64,000 nt of DNA, taken from contig NZ_JACVMN010000001.1 of NCBI RefSeq assembly GCF_014698935.1, positions 1,364,001 through 1,428,000 on the forward strand. The letters run 5' to 3'. This DNA comes from Flagellimonas sp. S3867. Its GTDB lineage: Bacteria; Bacteroidota; Bacteroidia; Flavobacteriales; Flavobacteriaceae. Every line of letters begins with the position of its first letter. Position 1 is the first letter of the stretch. Below, one piece after another: positions 55,249-64,000 of this stretch. The notes under the pieces are model-generated. The model was not told the DNA's origin, made no database searches, and was given only the letters and a program-made list of their open reading frames with translations. A program made the translations under genes and the position numbers.

Positions 55249-56076
55249 CTAATTTACATATTTTGCTGAAATCCAGTTGTTATTTTCCAACTTTTTTACA
55301 AATCTTAAGCCGTATTCCTCACATTTTGAAGATATTATATCCAAATCTTGGGAATAGAAGCCACTTAAAAAGATTGCTCCACCCTTATTTAAACATTTGG
55401 AATAGGTGGGCATATCATCCAACAAAATATTTCTGTTAATGTTGGCCAGAATAATATCGTATTTCTTATCCGTCAACAAATGGCTATCACCTTGATAAAC
55501 CTTTATTTTGTTACAACGGTTTCGTTCAACGTTCTCCTTGGAATTTATAAAACACCATTCGTTAATATCAATAGCGTCCAATGTGGTAGCTCCCTTCATT
55601 TCGGCCAGAATGGCCAAAACACCAGTACCACATCCCATATCCAACACAGCTTTATTGCTGAAATCAGTATCCAAAATATGTTGCAGCATCATATGGGTGG
55701 TTTCGTGGTGACCTGTTCCAAAGCTCATTTTGGGTTCTATTACAATGTCATATTCTACTTTTATTTTTTCATGAAAAGGAGCTCTGACAATGCATTTATC
55801 GGCAACAGTTATGGGATGAAAGCTATTTTCCCATTGGGCATTCCAATTCTGCTGTTCAATCTCTTTAATTGTCCAAGAAATTTTGACCTCTGGATTTTTT
55901 AGGATATAAATGTTATTTAAAATGGCATCCTCACATTCAGATTTAAGGACATAGGCCAGCAAGCCTGAGTCATTTTCAACAAAACTTTCAAAACCAGCCT
56001 CTGCTAGCTCAGCAATCAAAATATCGGCTGCAGGTTGTAATGGGTCGATTTTGAAGTTATATTCAATATAGGTCAC
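55249..56076 (-). CDS. prmA: Ribosomal protein L11 methyltransferase
   Basis: This 275-residue SAM-dependent methyltransferase has an N-terminal substrate domain and a Rossmann methyltransferase core. SAM motif I is DMGCGTGVLAI, preceded by FGTGHHETT, the PrmA hallmark, and motif IV is DIILANINRNIL. It trimethylates ribosomal protein L11. It is co-directional with tpiA (12 bases upstream) and clpS. Confidence 0.94.
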   Translation of the reverse strand: MTYIEYNFKIDPLQPAADILIAELAEAGFESFVENDSGLLAYVLKSECEDAILNNIYILKNPEVKISWTIKEIEQQNWNAQWENSFHPITVADKCIVRAPFHEKIKVEYDIVIEPKMSFGTGHHETTHMMLQHILDTDFSNKAVLDMGCGTGVLAILAEMKGATTLDAIDINEWCFINSKENVERNRCNKIKVYQGDSHLLTDKKYDIILANINRNILLDDMPTYSKCLNKGGAIFLSGFYSQDLDIISSKCEEYGLRFVKKLENNNWISAKYVN

Positions 56077-56088
56077 ACTGAACAGCTG

Positions 56089-56838
56089 TTAAATGGCTTT
56101 GATTATGGCAATAAAGTCATCGGCCTTTAACGAGGCTCCACCAATAAGACCACCATCCACATCGGGTTTTGAAAAAATATCGGATGCGTTTGCCGGTTTT
56201 ACACTTCCGCCATACAAAATGGAAACATTGTCTGCAATGGAGTTGTTGTAGGCCTCAGCAATTGTTTTTCTGATAAAAGCGTGCATTTCTTGTGCTTGTT
56301 CTGGGCTTGCAGTTTCGCCTGTTCCTATTGCCCATACAGGTTCGTATGCCAGTACAATATTCTTCCATGCGCTTGCGTCCAGATCAAACAGGGCATTTTT
56401 TAATTGACTTTCTACCACTGCAAAGTGATTTCCAGATTTTCGTTCTTCCAATTCTTCTCCAAAGCAGAAAATAATTGTCATGTCCTTTTCCAAGGCTGTT
56501 TTCACTTTTTGGGCCAACAGGTCATCTGCTTCTCCGAAAATTGAACGGCGTTCCGAGTGTCCAAGAATTACGGTGTCCACATGGATATTCAATAGCATGT
56601 CCGCAGAAATTTCACCTGTGTAGGCTCCATTTTCAGCAAAGTGCATGTTTTGGGCAGCCACTTTTATGGTTGACGATTGTAAACTTCTTTGTGCTTGGGC
56701 CAAGTTTACGAAGGTTGGTGCCACAATGACTTCAGCATGGGTATCAGGAAGTTTGGCAGAAAGCTCGGTTAACAATGCTTCTGTTTCTTCAAGATTTTTG
56801 TTCATTTTCCAGTTACCTGCTACTATTTGGGTTCTCAT
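56089..56838 (-). CDS. tpiA: Triosephosphate isomerase
   Basis: This 249-residue TIM-barrel enzyme interconverts dihydroxyacetone phosphate and glyceraldehyde 3-phosphate. Key residues: Asn/Lys in GNWKMNK, His in ILGHSERR, Glu in AYEPVWAIGTG, and the phosphate-binding YGGSV and GGLIGGASL loops. The length is standard. It is part of the housekeeping operon. Confidence 0.97.
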   Translation of the reverse strand: MRTQIVAGNWKMNKNLEETEALLTELSAKLPDTHAEVIVAPTFVNLAQAQRSLQSSTIKVAAQNMHFAENGAYTGEISADMLLNIHVDTVILGHSERRSIFGEADDLLAQKVKTALEKDMTIIFCFGEELEERKSGNHFAVVESQLKNALFDLDASAWKNIVLAYEPVWAIGTGETASPEQAQEMHAFIRKTIAEAYNNSIADNVSILYGGSVKPANASDIFSKPDVDGGLIGGASLKADDFIAIIKAI

Positions 56839-56864
56839 GATATTGGTTTCTTAGTTATTTATGT

Positions 56865-57959
56865 TTAAAACTTTAATTGGTCAAGGTCGTTGAAATGGAC
56901 TTTCTGTTGAATGGTGCCTCGCTCCAAAACCAAAACAGCCGGGTTGGACCGCACAATGGTCTTTAGCGTGGTTTCATCTGTAAAGTAGAAGTCGAAGTCC
57001 AGCCCATAATCTTTCTTAATCTGGTTGGCCATGACGTCGCTGGAAGCAGACATTCCAATCACGGAATATCCTTTTTCTTTGGCTTTTGAGGTTATAACTG
57101 CAACCTCCGAAAAGGCATCGTAATGACTCTTGGCCAAATCATAAGCAATAACCATAACCAATTTGTCTTCTTCCAAAATGGAGGATGCCATGTCTTCCCC
57201 ATTTCTTTCGATGGTAAAATCATGAATTGGGGGTTCATAGGCTTTTTGGATTTCTGTAGTCTCCACTCCAATAAACTCACCCTCAATTGAAGGGTATTCG
57301 CCATGGGTCACTACAATTTTTTCTTCTCCGTTCACATCAAATTTCCAAGCGTATTCACTAATAGATTTAGGAGCATTATCAGGAATGGTCATACCTTCTT
57401 GTATGTTGGCTCCTATCTTATAAGGTCTAAAATCTACGGAGGGTAAGTGATTGAGTACTTGGTTTGCAAATAAAATACAAGCCACAAGCGACACTCCTGT
57501 TATAATCCAATTGGTTTTAGCATTGAACAAGGATGTAATATGTTTTTGACCGTAGAATAAAATCAGAATCAGCACCAATAAGATCACATCTTTGGTAAAG
57601 GATTCCCAGGGAGTCAACTTCACAGCATCACCAAAACAACCACAATCGGTTACTTTATTAAAATAAGCTGAATAAAATGTCAGGAAAGTAAAAAAGATTA
57701 TCATTAACAAGAGACTCCAAACAGTAAATTTTGGCTTGAATCCTATTAACAGTAATACTCCCAAAATCACCTCAACAATGACCACAATAATGGAAATGGC
57801 CAAGGCCAAGGGCATCAAAAATGGTAAATCCAGTACACCTTGACTAAAATATTCTTCCAGCTTAAACGAAAACCCAACAGGGTCGTTCAGTTTAATAAGT
57901 CCGCTAATTATAAATAAGACTCCGACAAAAATTCTAGAAATCCATACTAAATATTTCAT
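56865..57959 (-). CDS. DoxX-like membrane protein with thioredoxin-like tail (BT_3928 family)
   Basis: This 364-residue protein has about 4-5 membrane helices at the N-terminus (ISRIFVGVLFIISGLIKLNDPVGF is the DoxX-type start; a cysteine pair appears in VTDCGCFGD), then a periplasmic region with alpha/beta thioredoxin-like character (VMVIAYDLAKSHYDAFSEVAVITSKAKEKGYSVIGMSA) that lacks a CxxC pair. The ATG at 57959 shares one base with the DUF1599 stop (TGATG); the frame is open further upstream but reads through the DUF1599 gene. A redox or membrane-stress role is likely for the family; its exact activity is unknown. Confidence 0.85.
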   Translation of the reverse strand: MKYLVWISRIFVGVLFIISGLIKLNDPVGFSFKLEEYFSQGVLDLPFLMPLALAISIIVVIVEVILGVLLLIGFKPKFTVWSLLLMIIFFTFLTFYSAYFNKVTDCGCFGDAVKLTPWESFTKDVILLVLILILFYGQKHITSLFNAKTNWIITGVSLVACILFANQVLNHLPSVDFRPYKIGANIQEGMTIPDNAPKSISEYAWKFDVNGEEKIVVTHGEYPSIEGEFIGVETTEIQKAYEPPIHDFTIERNGEDMASSILEEDKLVMVIAYDLAKSHYDAFSEVAVITSKAKEKGYSVIGMSASSDVMANQIKKDYGLDFDFYFTDETTLKTIVRSNPAVLVLERGTIQQKVHFNDLDQLKF

Positions 57960-58498
57960 CACTCTTCGTTTAAATGAATCAAAGCAAAAACCGCATAATT
58001 CACCATATCTTGATAATTGGCGTCTATGCCCTCGCTCACCAAAGTTGCTCCTTGATTGTCCTCTATCTGTTTTACCCTCAATAATTTTTGAAGAATCAAA
58101 TCGGTCAACGAGCTCACTCGCATATCGCGCCATGCTTCTCCATAGTCATGGTTTTTGTTCTCCATAAGCTCTTTGGTAATGGCAATTTGCTTGTCGTACA
58201 ATGCTATGGCTTCGTCGGCAGAAAGATCAGGTTGTTCCACCACGCCTTTTTTCAATTGAATCAATGCCATAATGGAATAATTGATAATTCCAATAAACTC
58301 GGAACGTTCACCTTCATCAACTTTACGTACCTCATTTTCCTGCAAACTTCGGATGCGTTGGGCCTTAATAAAAATCTGATCGGTCAATGATGGAAGTCGT
58401 AGTATGCGCCAAGCGGTGCCGTAGTCTTTGGCTTTCTTTAGAAACAGTTCCCTACAGGTGTTGATCACTGCATCATATTGTTGGGAGGTGTGCTGCAT
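57959..58498 (-). CDS. DUF1599 protein
   Basis: This 179-residue protein is made of two tandem similar helical units: KAKDYGTAWRILRLPSLTDQIF (about 22-43) and KNHDYGEAWRDMRVSSLTDLIL (about 114-135), each with the DYGxAWR core. This is the DUF1599 family, linked by some to nucleotide-modification domains, with no proven function. It is the first gene of the minus-strand operon and diverges from folP over 95 bases. Confidence 0.9.
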   Translation of the reverse strand: MQHTSQQYDAVINTCRELFLKKAKDYGTAWRILRLPSLTDQIFIKAQRIRSLQENEVRKVDEGERSEFIGIINYSIMALIQLKKGVVEQPDLSADEAIALYDKQIAITKELMENKNHDYGEAWRDMRVSSLTDLILQKLLRVKQIEDNQGATLVSEGIDANYQDMVNYAVFALIHLNEE

Positions 58499-58593
58499 GT
58501 ATTCTGGCTAATTTGCGTAAATTTCGTCCAAACTTATGGTGCCCTAAAACACCGTGCCAAAGATAATCAAACCCATCAAAGCGCATATTTTTT

Positions 58594-59427
58594 ATGACTA
58601 TAAACTGTAAAGGGACCTTAATTGATCTACGCAAGCCCAAAGTAATGGGTATTTTAAACCTCACCCCAGATTCTTTTTATGATGGAGGGAAATTCAAAGA
58701 CGATGCCCCAATTCTAAAACAGGTGGAAAGAATGCTTGGCGAAGGTGCTACTTTTGTTGATATGGGAGCCTACAGTTCAAGACCTGGTGCCGAACATGTT
58801 CCAGAGGATGAGGAATTACAGCGAATGCTTCCCATAATAGAGTTGATTCTTAAGAATTTTCCAGAAACTTTCATTTCAATTGATACGTTTCGAAGCAAAG
58901 TGGCTTCAGAGAGTTTACAGCGTGGAGCGGCATTGATCAATGATATTTCTGCAGGAAACTTGGATACAAATATGTTTGCCACCGTTGCCAAGTATCAGGT
59001 TCCGTACATTATGATGCACTTAAAAGGTACTCCTCAATCCATGCAAAAAAAGGCCGTTTATGACGATTTGATAAAAGACCTTCGCCATTATTTCTCAGAA
59101 AAGATGAGCAAGGCAACTGAACACAAAATCAACGATCTGATCATAGATCCAGGTTTTGGTTTTGCTAAGACCACGGAGCAGAATTACACATTACTGAACC
59201 AACTAGACCTTTTTAAAACTTTTGAAGTACCCCTCTTAATAGGTTTAAGTCGAAAATCCATGATCTATAAAGTGCTAAAATCAACTCCTAGTGATGCTTT
59301 GAACGGTTCAACGGCTCTCCATACTGTTGCCCTGTTAAAAGGTGCCAATATTTTAAGGGTTCACGACGTTAAAGAAGCAAAGGAGTGCGTAATGCTCATA
59401 GAAGCATTGAAAGCCAATGCACTCTAA
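58594..59427 (+). CDS. folP: Dihydropteroate synthase
   Basis: This 277-residue enzyme of folate synthesis condenses p-aminobenzoate with 6-hydroxymethyl-dihydropterin pyrophosphate. Motifs: MGILNLTPDSFYDGG (phosphate loop), DMGAYSSRPGAE, ISIDTFRSKV, IDPGFGFAKT, LIGLSRKSMI and LRVHDV. No insertion or loss is seen. The diadenylate cyclase gene follows 44 bases downstream, a conserved flavobacterial pairing. Confidence 0.96.
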   Translation: MTINCKGTLIDLRKPKVMGILNLTPDSFYDGGKFKDDAPILKQVERMLGEGATFVDMGAYSSRPGAEHVPEDEELQRMLPIIELILKNFPETFISIDTFRSKVASESLQRGAALINDISAGNLDTNMFATVAKYQVPYIMMHLKGTPQSMQKKAVYDDLIKDLRHYFSEKMSKATEHKINDLIIDPGFGFAKTTEQNYTLLNQLDLFKTFEVPLLIGLSRKSMIYKVLKSTPSDALNGSTALHTVALLKGANILRVHDVKEAKECVMLIEALKANAL

Positions 59428-59471
59428 TTTTTGGTTAGGCTATTTTTGTTAATTTTACAAAAACACCGCGG

Positions 59472-60257
59472 TTGGATTTTCTTAATTTTCTTGAATTTAA
59501 AATCACAGATGTCATTGACATTGTGCTTGTGGCCGCTCTACTCTACTACATTTACAAACTGGTCAAAGGTACAGTCGCCATCAATATTTTTATTGGGATT
59601 GTAATTGTTTGGGCACTTTGGAAATTGACCGAACTATTGCAAATGCAAATGATCAGTAGTATGGTAGGTGGTTTTATGAATATTGGTTTGATAGCATTGA
59701 TCATTGTGTTCCAACAAGAAATCCGAAAATTTTTGTTGATGATCGGTTCCACAAATTTTGCCTCTAAACGGAGTTTTATCCGTCATTTTAAATTTTTGCG
59801 GCAGGAAGCTATGCCAAGTGATACCAATGTTGAGGCAGTTGTTGCAGCTTGCGAAAAAATGGGAAGTACAAAAACTGGTGCCCTGATAGTCATGGAACGA
59901 ACCAATTCCTTGGATTTTATAAAATCCACTGGAGACACCATGAACATTGAAATTACCCAACCCATTTTGGAAAGTATATTTTTTAAGAATAGCCCATTGC
60001 ACGATGGCGCGGCTATTATTCAAGATAATTATATTACGGCAACACGGGTAATTTTGCCTGTTTCCAATGACAGAAACATTCCTTTACGTTTTGGACTGCG
60101 TCACCGTGCTGCGGTGGGCATTACCGAAAAGACGGATGCCATTTGTTTGGTGGTCAGTGAAGAAACCGGGTCTATCTCGTACATTAAGAATGCGGAGTTT
60201 GTTCCGTTCAAAGGTTTAAGCGAGTTAACGAATTTCTTAAAAAAGGATTTGGAATAA
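59472..60257 (+). CDS. Diadenylate cyclase (CdaA/DacA type)
   Basis: This 261-residue membrane protein makes cyclic di-AMP from two ATP. Three hydrophobic segments fill about 1-85, and the DAC domain follows with LHDGAAII and RHRAAVG, the two catalytic motifs. The start is TTG at 59472 (MDFLNFLEFKITDVIDI), which fits the family N-terminus; the first ATG would remove the membrane part. Cyclic di-AMP controls osmolyte and wall homeostasis. It follows folP and is 2 bases before the DUF3667 gene. Confidence 0.93.
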   Translation: MDFLNFLEFKITDVIDIVLVAALLYYIYKLVKGTVAINIFIGIVIVWALWKLTELLQMQMISSMVGGFMNIGLIALIIVFQQEIRKFLLMIGSTNFASKRSFIRHFKFLRQEAMPSDTNVEAVVAACEKMGSTKTGALIVMERTNSLDFIKSTGDTMNIEITQPILESIFFKNSPLHDGAAIIQDNYITATRVILPVSNDRNIPLRFGLRHRAAVGITEKTDAICLVVSEETGSISYIKNAEFVPFKGLSELTNFLKKDLE

Positions 60258-60259
60258 TC

Positions 60260-61024
60260 ATGGAATGCAAAAACTGCGAAGCAAATCTAAGTTCAGATTT
60301 TAGCTATTGTTCTTCCTGTGGCGCAAAGGTTATCCATAACCGGTTAACACTAAAAAATGTCTTTCAAGATTTAAGTGTTCAGGTGTTCAATTTGGACAAT
60401 ACCCTTTTAAAAACTTTTCGCCATCTATTTTCCAAACCAGATACAGTTATTTTGGAATTCATTTCTGGTACCCGAAAAAAATACATGAACCCCATTGGCT
60501 TTTTCGCTATTGCAGTGACCCTGTCTGGTATTATGTTTTTTGTGCTTAAAAATGTCTATCATCTAAATCTAACTCAGAGTAGTTTCTCTGATGCGGATGC
60601 TCAAGACATGAGTTTTATGTTCGATTACCAAGGGTTGATGTCTTATATTATCATGCCTTTGTATGCCTTGCTTTCTTGGATGTTGTTCAGAGGAAAAAAA
60701 AGATTTAATTACACCGAACACCTTGTTGCCAACGCTTACATCATTGCACAAACATCTTATGTACAAGTTGCGCTGTACATATTTGTCTTAGGCCTTTTCC
60801 CAATTAAATTCGACATTTTTAATTTTTTGTTTTTGCTTTTGGTGGTGACCTACCAGTTTATTGTTTTGGGAAGAATGCACCAGACCAAACTGTGGGGCAC
60901 GCTATGGCGAGCTTTTGTTTATTTGTTCTTTTTGCTGGTTCTGATGATAGGGATAGGTATTGTCGCAGTGCTCATAACCTTAATGACCGGACAAGCTTCA
61001 TTGGAGGATTTCGCACCAAAATAA
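60260..61024 (+). CDS. DUF3667 membrane protein with zinc ribbon
   Basis: This is a 254-residue protein. The N-terminus has a Cys4 zinc ribbon (CKNCEANLSSDFSYCSSCGAK is split C-x2-C ... C-x2-C), then an amphipathic stretch and about five membrane helices starting at MNPIGFFAIAVTLSGIMFFVL. This is the DUF3667 plan. It starts 2 bases after the cyclase gene, so they are translationally linked. The function is unknown. Confidence 0.87.
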   Translation: MECKNCEANLSSDFSYCSSCGAKVIHNRLTLKNVFQDLSVQVFNLDNTLLKTFRHLFSKPDTVILEFISGTRKKYMNPIGFFAIAVTLSGIMFFVLKNVYHLNLTQSSFSDADAQDMSFMFDYQGLMSYIIMPLYALLSWMLFRGKKRFNYTEHLVANAYIIAQTSYVQVALYIFVLGLFPIKFDIFNFLFLLLVVTYQFIVLGRMHQTKLWGTLWRAFVYLFFLLVLMIGIGIVAVLITLMTGQASLEDFAPK

Positions 61025-61196
61025 TCGGATTCCCTGAATAAAATTAAGTTGACCCCGATTACCAACATGGAAATGAGGGTTTAATCATCTAAATAAAAAA
61101 CAAGATTCCAATCTTCCTTTCAATCCAAAGGAAATCTTAATTAACATGTATTTGTTGTTGCCTTATCATACATTTGGCCAAACAACCAAAACGCTT

Positions 61197-61628
61197 ATGT
61201 ATCCAAGAACTATAAAGTTATTTCTTAGACTAGCCATTTCTACCGCATTTCTTTCCGCCGTTGCAGATAGACTGGGAATGTGGGGCAAAGACGTCTCTTT
61301 TTGGGGAAATTGGGGCAGTTTTCTGCAACATACACAATTGATAAATCCATGGTTTCCCAACGCAATGATTCCGGCAATCGCCAATTTAGTTACCGTAGCT
61401 GAAGTTATTTTTGGTATTTGCTTGATAATCGGATTGAAAACGGAATTGTTTGCAAAATTAAGCGGCTTGTTATTGCTCTTATTCGCACTTTCAATGACTT
61501 TTTCAACCGGAATTAAGGGAGCTTTGGACTTTTCCGTTTTTACAGCTTCTGCAGGAGCTTTTGCGCTAAGTTTAATGAAAGAGAAATACTGTGAATTGGA
61601 TTTGCTGATTTTTAAATCACAAGATTAG
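61197..61628 (+). CDS. DoxX-family membrane protein
   Basis: This protein of about 143 residues has four hydrophobic helices. The start ATG at 61197 gives MYPRTIKLFLRLAISTAFLSAVADRLGMWG, a DoxX-type first helix with a conserved Asp-Arg; the frame is open to 61146 without support. The fourth helix follows GIKGALDFSVFTASAGAF. Family members are linked to oxidative stress or small-molecule permeability, with no fixed role. It is 24 bases before an NTF2-like gene. Confidence 0.85.
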   Translation: MYPRTIKLFLRLAISTAFLSAVADRLGMWGKDVSFWGNWGSFLQHTQLINPWFPNAMIPAIANLVTVAEVIFGICLIIGLKTELFAKLSGLLLLLFALSMTFSTGIKGALDFSVFTASAGAFALSLMKEKYCELDLLIFKSQD

Positions 61629-61652
61629 CCTACATCAAAATGTTAATGTAAA

Positions 61653-62105
61653 ATGAAACACTCTGTAACCTTGCTTGCTTGTCCATTACTATTAATGGTA
61701 TTTAGTGTGAACGCACAAACCAAAAAGGACTCCATTGAGATCAAACAAGTCGCTTTGGACTATATAGAGTCTCAACACAATGTGCAGCCAAAACAATTTG
61801 AACGTGCGGCCCATCCAAGAATGGTGAAAAGAACTTTCTGGACCGACAAGAATACCCAAAAGGAATATTTAAGGGAAACCTTTACCGATGCCATGATCTT
61901 GTTGGCAGAAACTTATAATAAAGGTGGTGACAAATTTCCGCAGAATCCTAAAAAGGAAGTGGTAATACTTGATGTTTACGATAAGTCAGCCTCCGTAAAA
62001 TTAATTGCCGATGAATGGATAGATTATATGCACATCATTAAACTAAATGGGAAATGGCAAATTGTAAATGTACTTTGGCAGTTTAATGATTCGAGCAACC
62101 AATGA
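61653..62105 (+). CDS. Exported NTF2-like (lumazine-binding-like) protein
   Basis: This 150-residue protein has a signal peptide ending at SVNAQ (about 22). The rest is an NTF2-like cone fold as in PF12893: IKQVALDYIESQHNVQPKQFERAAHPRMVKRTF then DYMHIIKLNGKWQIVNVLWQF. It probably binds or modifies a small molecule in the periplasm. It converges with the ABC exporter gene, 17 bases away. Confidence 0.85.
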   Translation: MKHSVTLLACPLLLMVFSVNAQTKKDSIEIKQVALDYIESQHNVQPKQFERAAHPRMVKRTFWTDKNTQKEYLRETFTDAMILLAETYNKGGDKFPQNPKKEVVILDVYDKSASVKLIADEWIDYMHIIKLNGKWQIVNVLWQFNDSSNQ

Positions 62106-62122
62106 CTCAACTTAGAGAAAAT

Positions 62123-63895
62123 TTACGCTACTTCCTCAGCTAAAAACTGGGCTTCGTAAAGATCATTATAATATCCGCCTTTTTTAAGCAATTCTTTGTG
62201 GGTGCCCATTTCAACAATCTGACCAGCATCCATCACAATTATCTTATCTGCCTTTTTAATGGTAGCCAGTCGGTGAGCTATTATGATAGAAGTTCTTCCC
62301 TCGGTAATCTTATCCGTAGCCCGCTGAATGAGTTGTTCGGAATAAGTATCTACAGAAGAAGTGGCCTCATCCAAAATCAATATACTTGGATTGCTCACAT
62401 AGGCCCGTAAAAAAGCTATCAATTGGCGTTGACCGCTGGAAAGCATACTTCCTCGTTCTTTCACATTATATTGGTAACCTCCGGGCAAACTCGATATAAA
62501 TTCATGCACTCCAATCTGTTTGGCAGCAGCCTCAATTTCAGACAAGGTAACGTTGTCATCACGAAGTGATATATTATTGGCAATAGAGTCAGCAAACAAA
62601 AACACATCCTGTAATACAATCGCAATATGGGAACGCAATGACCGCAACGAGTAATCTTGAATGTTGTGTGAATCTATCAGAATATCCCCGGATTTAATCT
62701 CATAAAAACGGTTCAACAAGTTTATGATCGTAGATTTTCCTGCTCCGGTAGCACCAACAATGGCAACAGTTTCTCCAGCTTTTACATGGAACGAGATACC
62801 ATGAAGCACCTCTTCATTCTCCACATACGCAAACCTAACGTCTGTAAATCGAATATTTCCTTTTACATCATCCTTTTCTAAAGTTCCGTTATCTGCTATT
62901 TGACTATCTGTATCCAAAATTTTGAACACTCGGTTTGCCGCAACCATTCCCATTTGAAGGGTGTTGAACTTATCAGCAATCTGGCGAAGTGGACGGAACA
63001 ATAGATCCATTAAAAAGAAAAAGGCAAAAATAGAACCTGTATCATTCAGGCCTACGTTTTCAATATTTTGGATAACTCCAAAGTATACAACCAGACCTAT
63101 CCCAATGGAATATGAGATTTCGGCTATCGGGAAAAAGATGGAGTTGTACCAAACCGTTTTTAACCAGGCATTTTGATGCTTTTCATTGATCTTTCGGAAT
63201 TTTTCTTTTTCAATTTCCTCTCGATTGAAGAGTTGAACGATTTTCATTCCCGCGATACGTTCCTGTACAAATGAATTTAAATTTGATACCTGGGCACGAA
63301 CCTCAATAAAAGCAACTTTCATCGCTTGCTGGAACACTCTTGTGGCAACAAGAATAACAGGTAAAATAGCAAATACGATCAAGGCCAGTTTCCAATTAAT
63401 GTAGAGCATTACCGCTGCTCCTGAAAGCATTTTTAACATGTCGGCTACAATCACAAAAAATCCCTGGCTGAATATTTCACCGATACGTTGCATATCGGCG
63501 ACTGCCCTTGTGACCAAAACACCAATGGATGAGTTATCAAAATAGGTCATTTTAAAACCCATCATTTTTTGAAAAAGTCGCACCCGGATATCTTTAATCA
63601 CAGATTCCCCTAACAGGTTCGCATAATAATTAAATGAAAGCTGACAAATTACCTGTCCAAAAAGAACACCTAACATGGCCAATACCGTAATCACCAATAA
63701 TTCGATGTCTTTATTGGCAAGTGCATCATTTATGATATTCCTTACAAGAACAGGAGTCAAAACAGCGAAGCCGGCAGATAAAATCGCAACTACCGCTACC
63801 ACCCAAAAAGTAACCCGATAGGGTTTGGTATGCGCGAATATGCGTTTGAACAACCCAAAGTCAAACGCTTTTCCTATTTCGTCATTATTGCTCAT
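62123..63895 (-). CDS. ABC exporter, fused permease and ATPase
   Basis: This 590-residue half-transporter of MsbA/LmrA type has six membrane helices in about 1-320, then the ATPase with Walker A VGATGAGKSTI, signature LSSGQRQL and Walker B ILILDEATSS, followed by the H-loop AHRLA. It likely works as a dimer exporting a lipid or drug. Its start overlaps the end of truA by 11 bases, a conserved flavobacterial pair. The cargo is unknown. Confidence 0.94.
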   Translation of the reverse strand: MSNNDEIGKAFDFGLFKRIFAHTKPYRVTFWVVAVVAILSAGFAVLTPVLVRNIINDALANKDIELLVITVLAMLGVLFGQVICQLSFNYYANLLGESVIKDIRVRLFQKMMGFKMTYFDNSSIGVLVTRAVADMQRIGEIFSQGFFVIVADMLKMLSGAAVMLYINWKLALIVFAILPVILVATRVFQQAMKVAFIEVRAQVSNLNSFVQERIAGMKIVQLFNREEIEKEKFRKINEKHQNAWLKTVWYNSIFFPIAEISYSIGIGLVVYFGVIQNIENVGLNDTGSIFAFFFLMDLLFRPLRQIADKFNTLQMGMVAANRVFKILDTDSQIADNGTLEKDDVKGNIRFTDVRFAYVENEEVLHGISFHVKAGETVAIVGATGAGKSTIINLLNRFYEIKSGDILIDSHNIQDYSLRSLRSHIAIVLQDVFLFADSIANNISLRDDNVTLSEIEAAAKQIGVHEFISSLPGGYQYNVKERGSMLSSGQRQLIAFLRAYVSNPSILILDEATSSVDTYSEQLIQRATDKITEGRTSIIIAHRLATIKKADKIIVMDAGQIVEMGTHKELLKKGGYYNDLYEAQFLAEEVA

Positions 63896-64000
63896 TAAAT
63901 ATCTTTTTTGGGTAAGTGACCTTTGTCAAATATAATCCTTTTGCAGGGACAGAAACACCTGCTTTTCCCCTATCCTTACTTTGTAAAATGAGGTTGATTT
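63885..64000 (-). CDS. truA: tRNA pseudouridine synthase A, 3' end only
   Basis: The last 38 codons of an ORF running off the window are seen, ending SKDRGKAGVSVPAKGLYLTKV then YPKKIFNEQ. The run KDRGKAG...VPAKGLYLTKVTYP matches the C-terminus of TruA, which makes pseudouridine at tRNA positions 38-40. The stop lies 11 bases inside the ABC exporter gene. It was identified only from this tail. Confidence 0.8.
   Translation of the reverse strand, partial: INLILQSKDRGKAGVSVPAKGLYLTKVTYPKKIFNEQ

Noticed and set aside
1..64000. tRNA, rRNA or CRISPR features
   Set aside because: The gene-free stretches were read for cloverleaf patterns and spaced repeats; none was found.

Overview
The window reads as chromosomal DNA of a marine-type flavobacterium (Bacteroidota, Flavobacteriaceae). 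The support is an A+T-rich sequence with few Shine-Dalgarno sites, a sigma-70 and bS21 of Bacteroidota type, TonB receptors with STN/carboxypeptidase-like N-termini, DUF4249 lipoproteins, and a housekeeping block typical of the family (clpS, prmA, tpiA, DoxX/BT_3928-type gene, DUF1599, folP, diadenylate cyclase, ABC exporter, truA). The genus cannot be fixed from this window. No rRNA, tRNA, CRISPR array, transposase or integrase was found.

Layout. (1) 0.4-3.0 kb: a fatty-acid desaturase followed by a CspA-type cold-shock protein, then a prohibitin-like SPFH protein coupled to a tiny membrane protein. (2) 3.4-7.7 kb: small ORFs around a tightly overlapping three-gene unit (DUF1611/DgcN-like protein, PLP-dependent racemase, VanX-type D-Ala-D-Ala dipeptidase), which looks like turnover of D-amino acids from peptidoglycan. 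(3) 7.8-9.8 kb: a short AraC regulator with a degenerate metal-binding-like N-terminus, and an operon of a bS21 paralogue plus a divergent primary-type sigma factor. (4) 10.2-16.3 kb: a phosphate/polyphosphate module (PiT transporter, Na/Pi cotransporter, polyphosphate kinase 2) bracketed by two nearly identical 96-bp direct repeats. (5) 16.3-22.2 kb: a heavy-metal RND efflux set with the pump and the outer-membrane channel fused in one polypeptide.

(6) 22.5-54.2 kb is the main accessory region, a polysaccharide utilisation locus aimed at a fucose-containing and probably sulfated glycan. A LacI regulator faces a symporter-FAD oxidoreductase-GH3 operon across a perfect 16-bp operator-like palindrome. 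A six-gene operon on the minus strand carries a TonB receptor, DUF4249 lipoprotein, MG2/plug-like protein, sulfatase and esterase. A nine-gene series on the plus strand carries an alpha-galactosidase-like enzyme, GH20, GH16, GH5-like enzyme, a FucP fucose transporter, an FAH-family hydrolase, GH29 and GH95 alpha-L-fucosidases and an alkaline phosphatase. No SusC/SusD pair is present; the TonB receptor/DUF4249 pair is the only outer-membrane uptake candidate.

(7) 54.2-64.0 kb is the housekeeping block, ending in the 3' part of truA cut by the window edge.

The most notable observations are the repeat-bounded phosphate module, the bS21/sigma paralogue operon, the D-amino-acid operon, the SusCD-less fucose locus, a GH3 enzyme with Asn where the nucleophile Asp is expected, and a 940-residue glycosidase candidate with no clear family.
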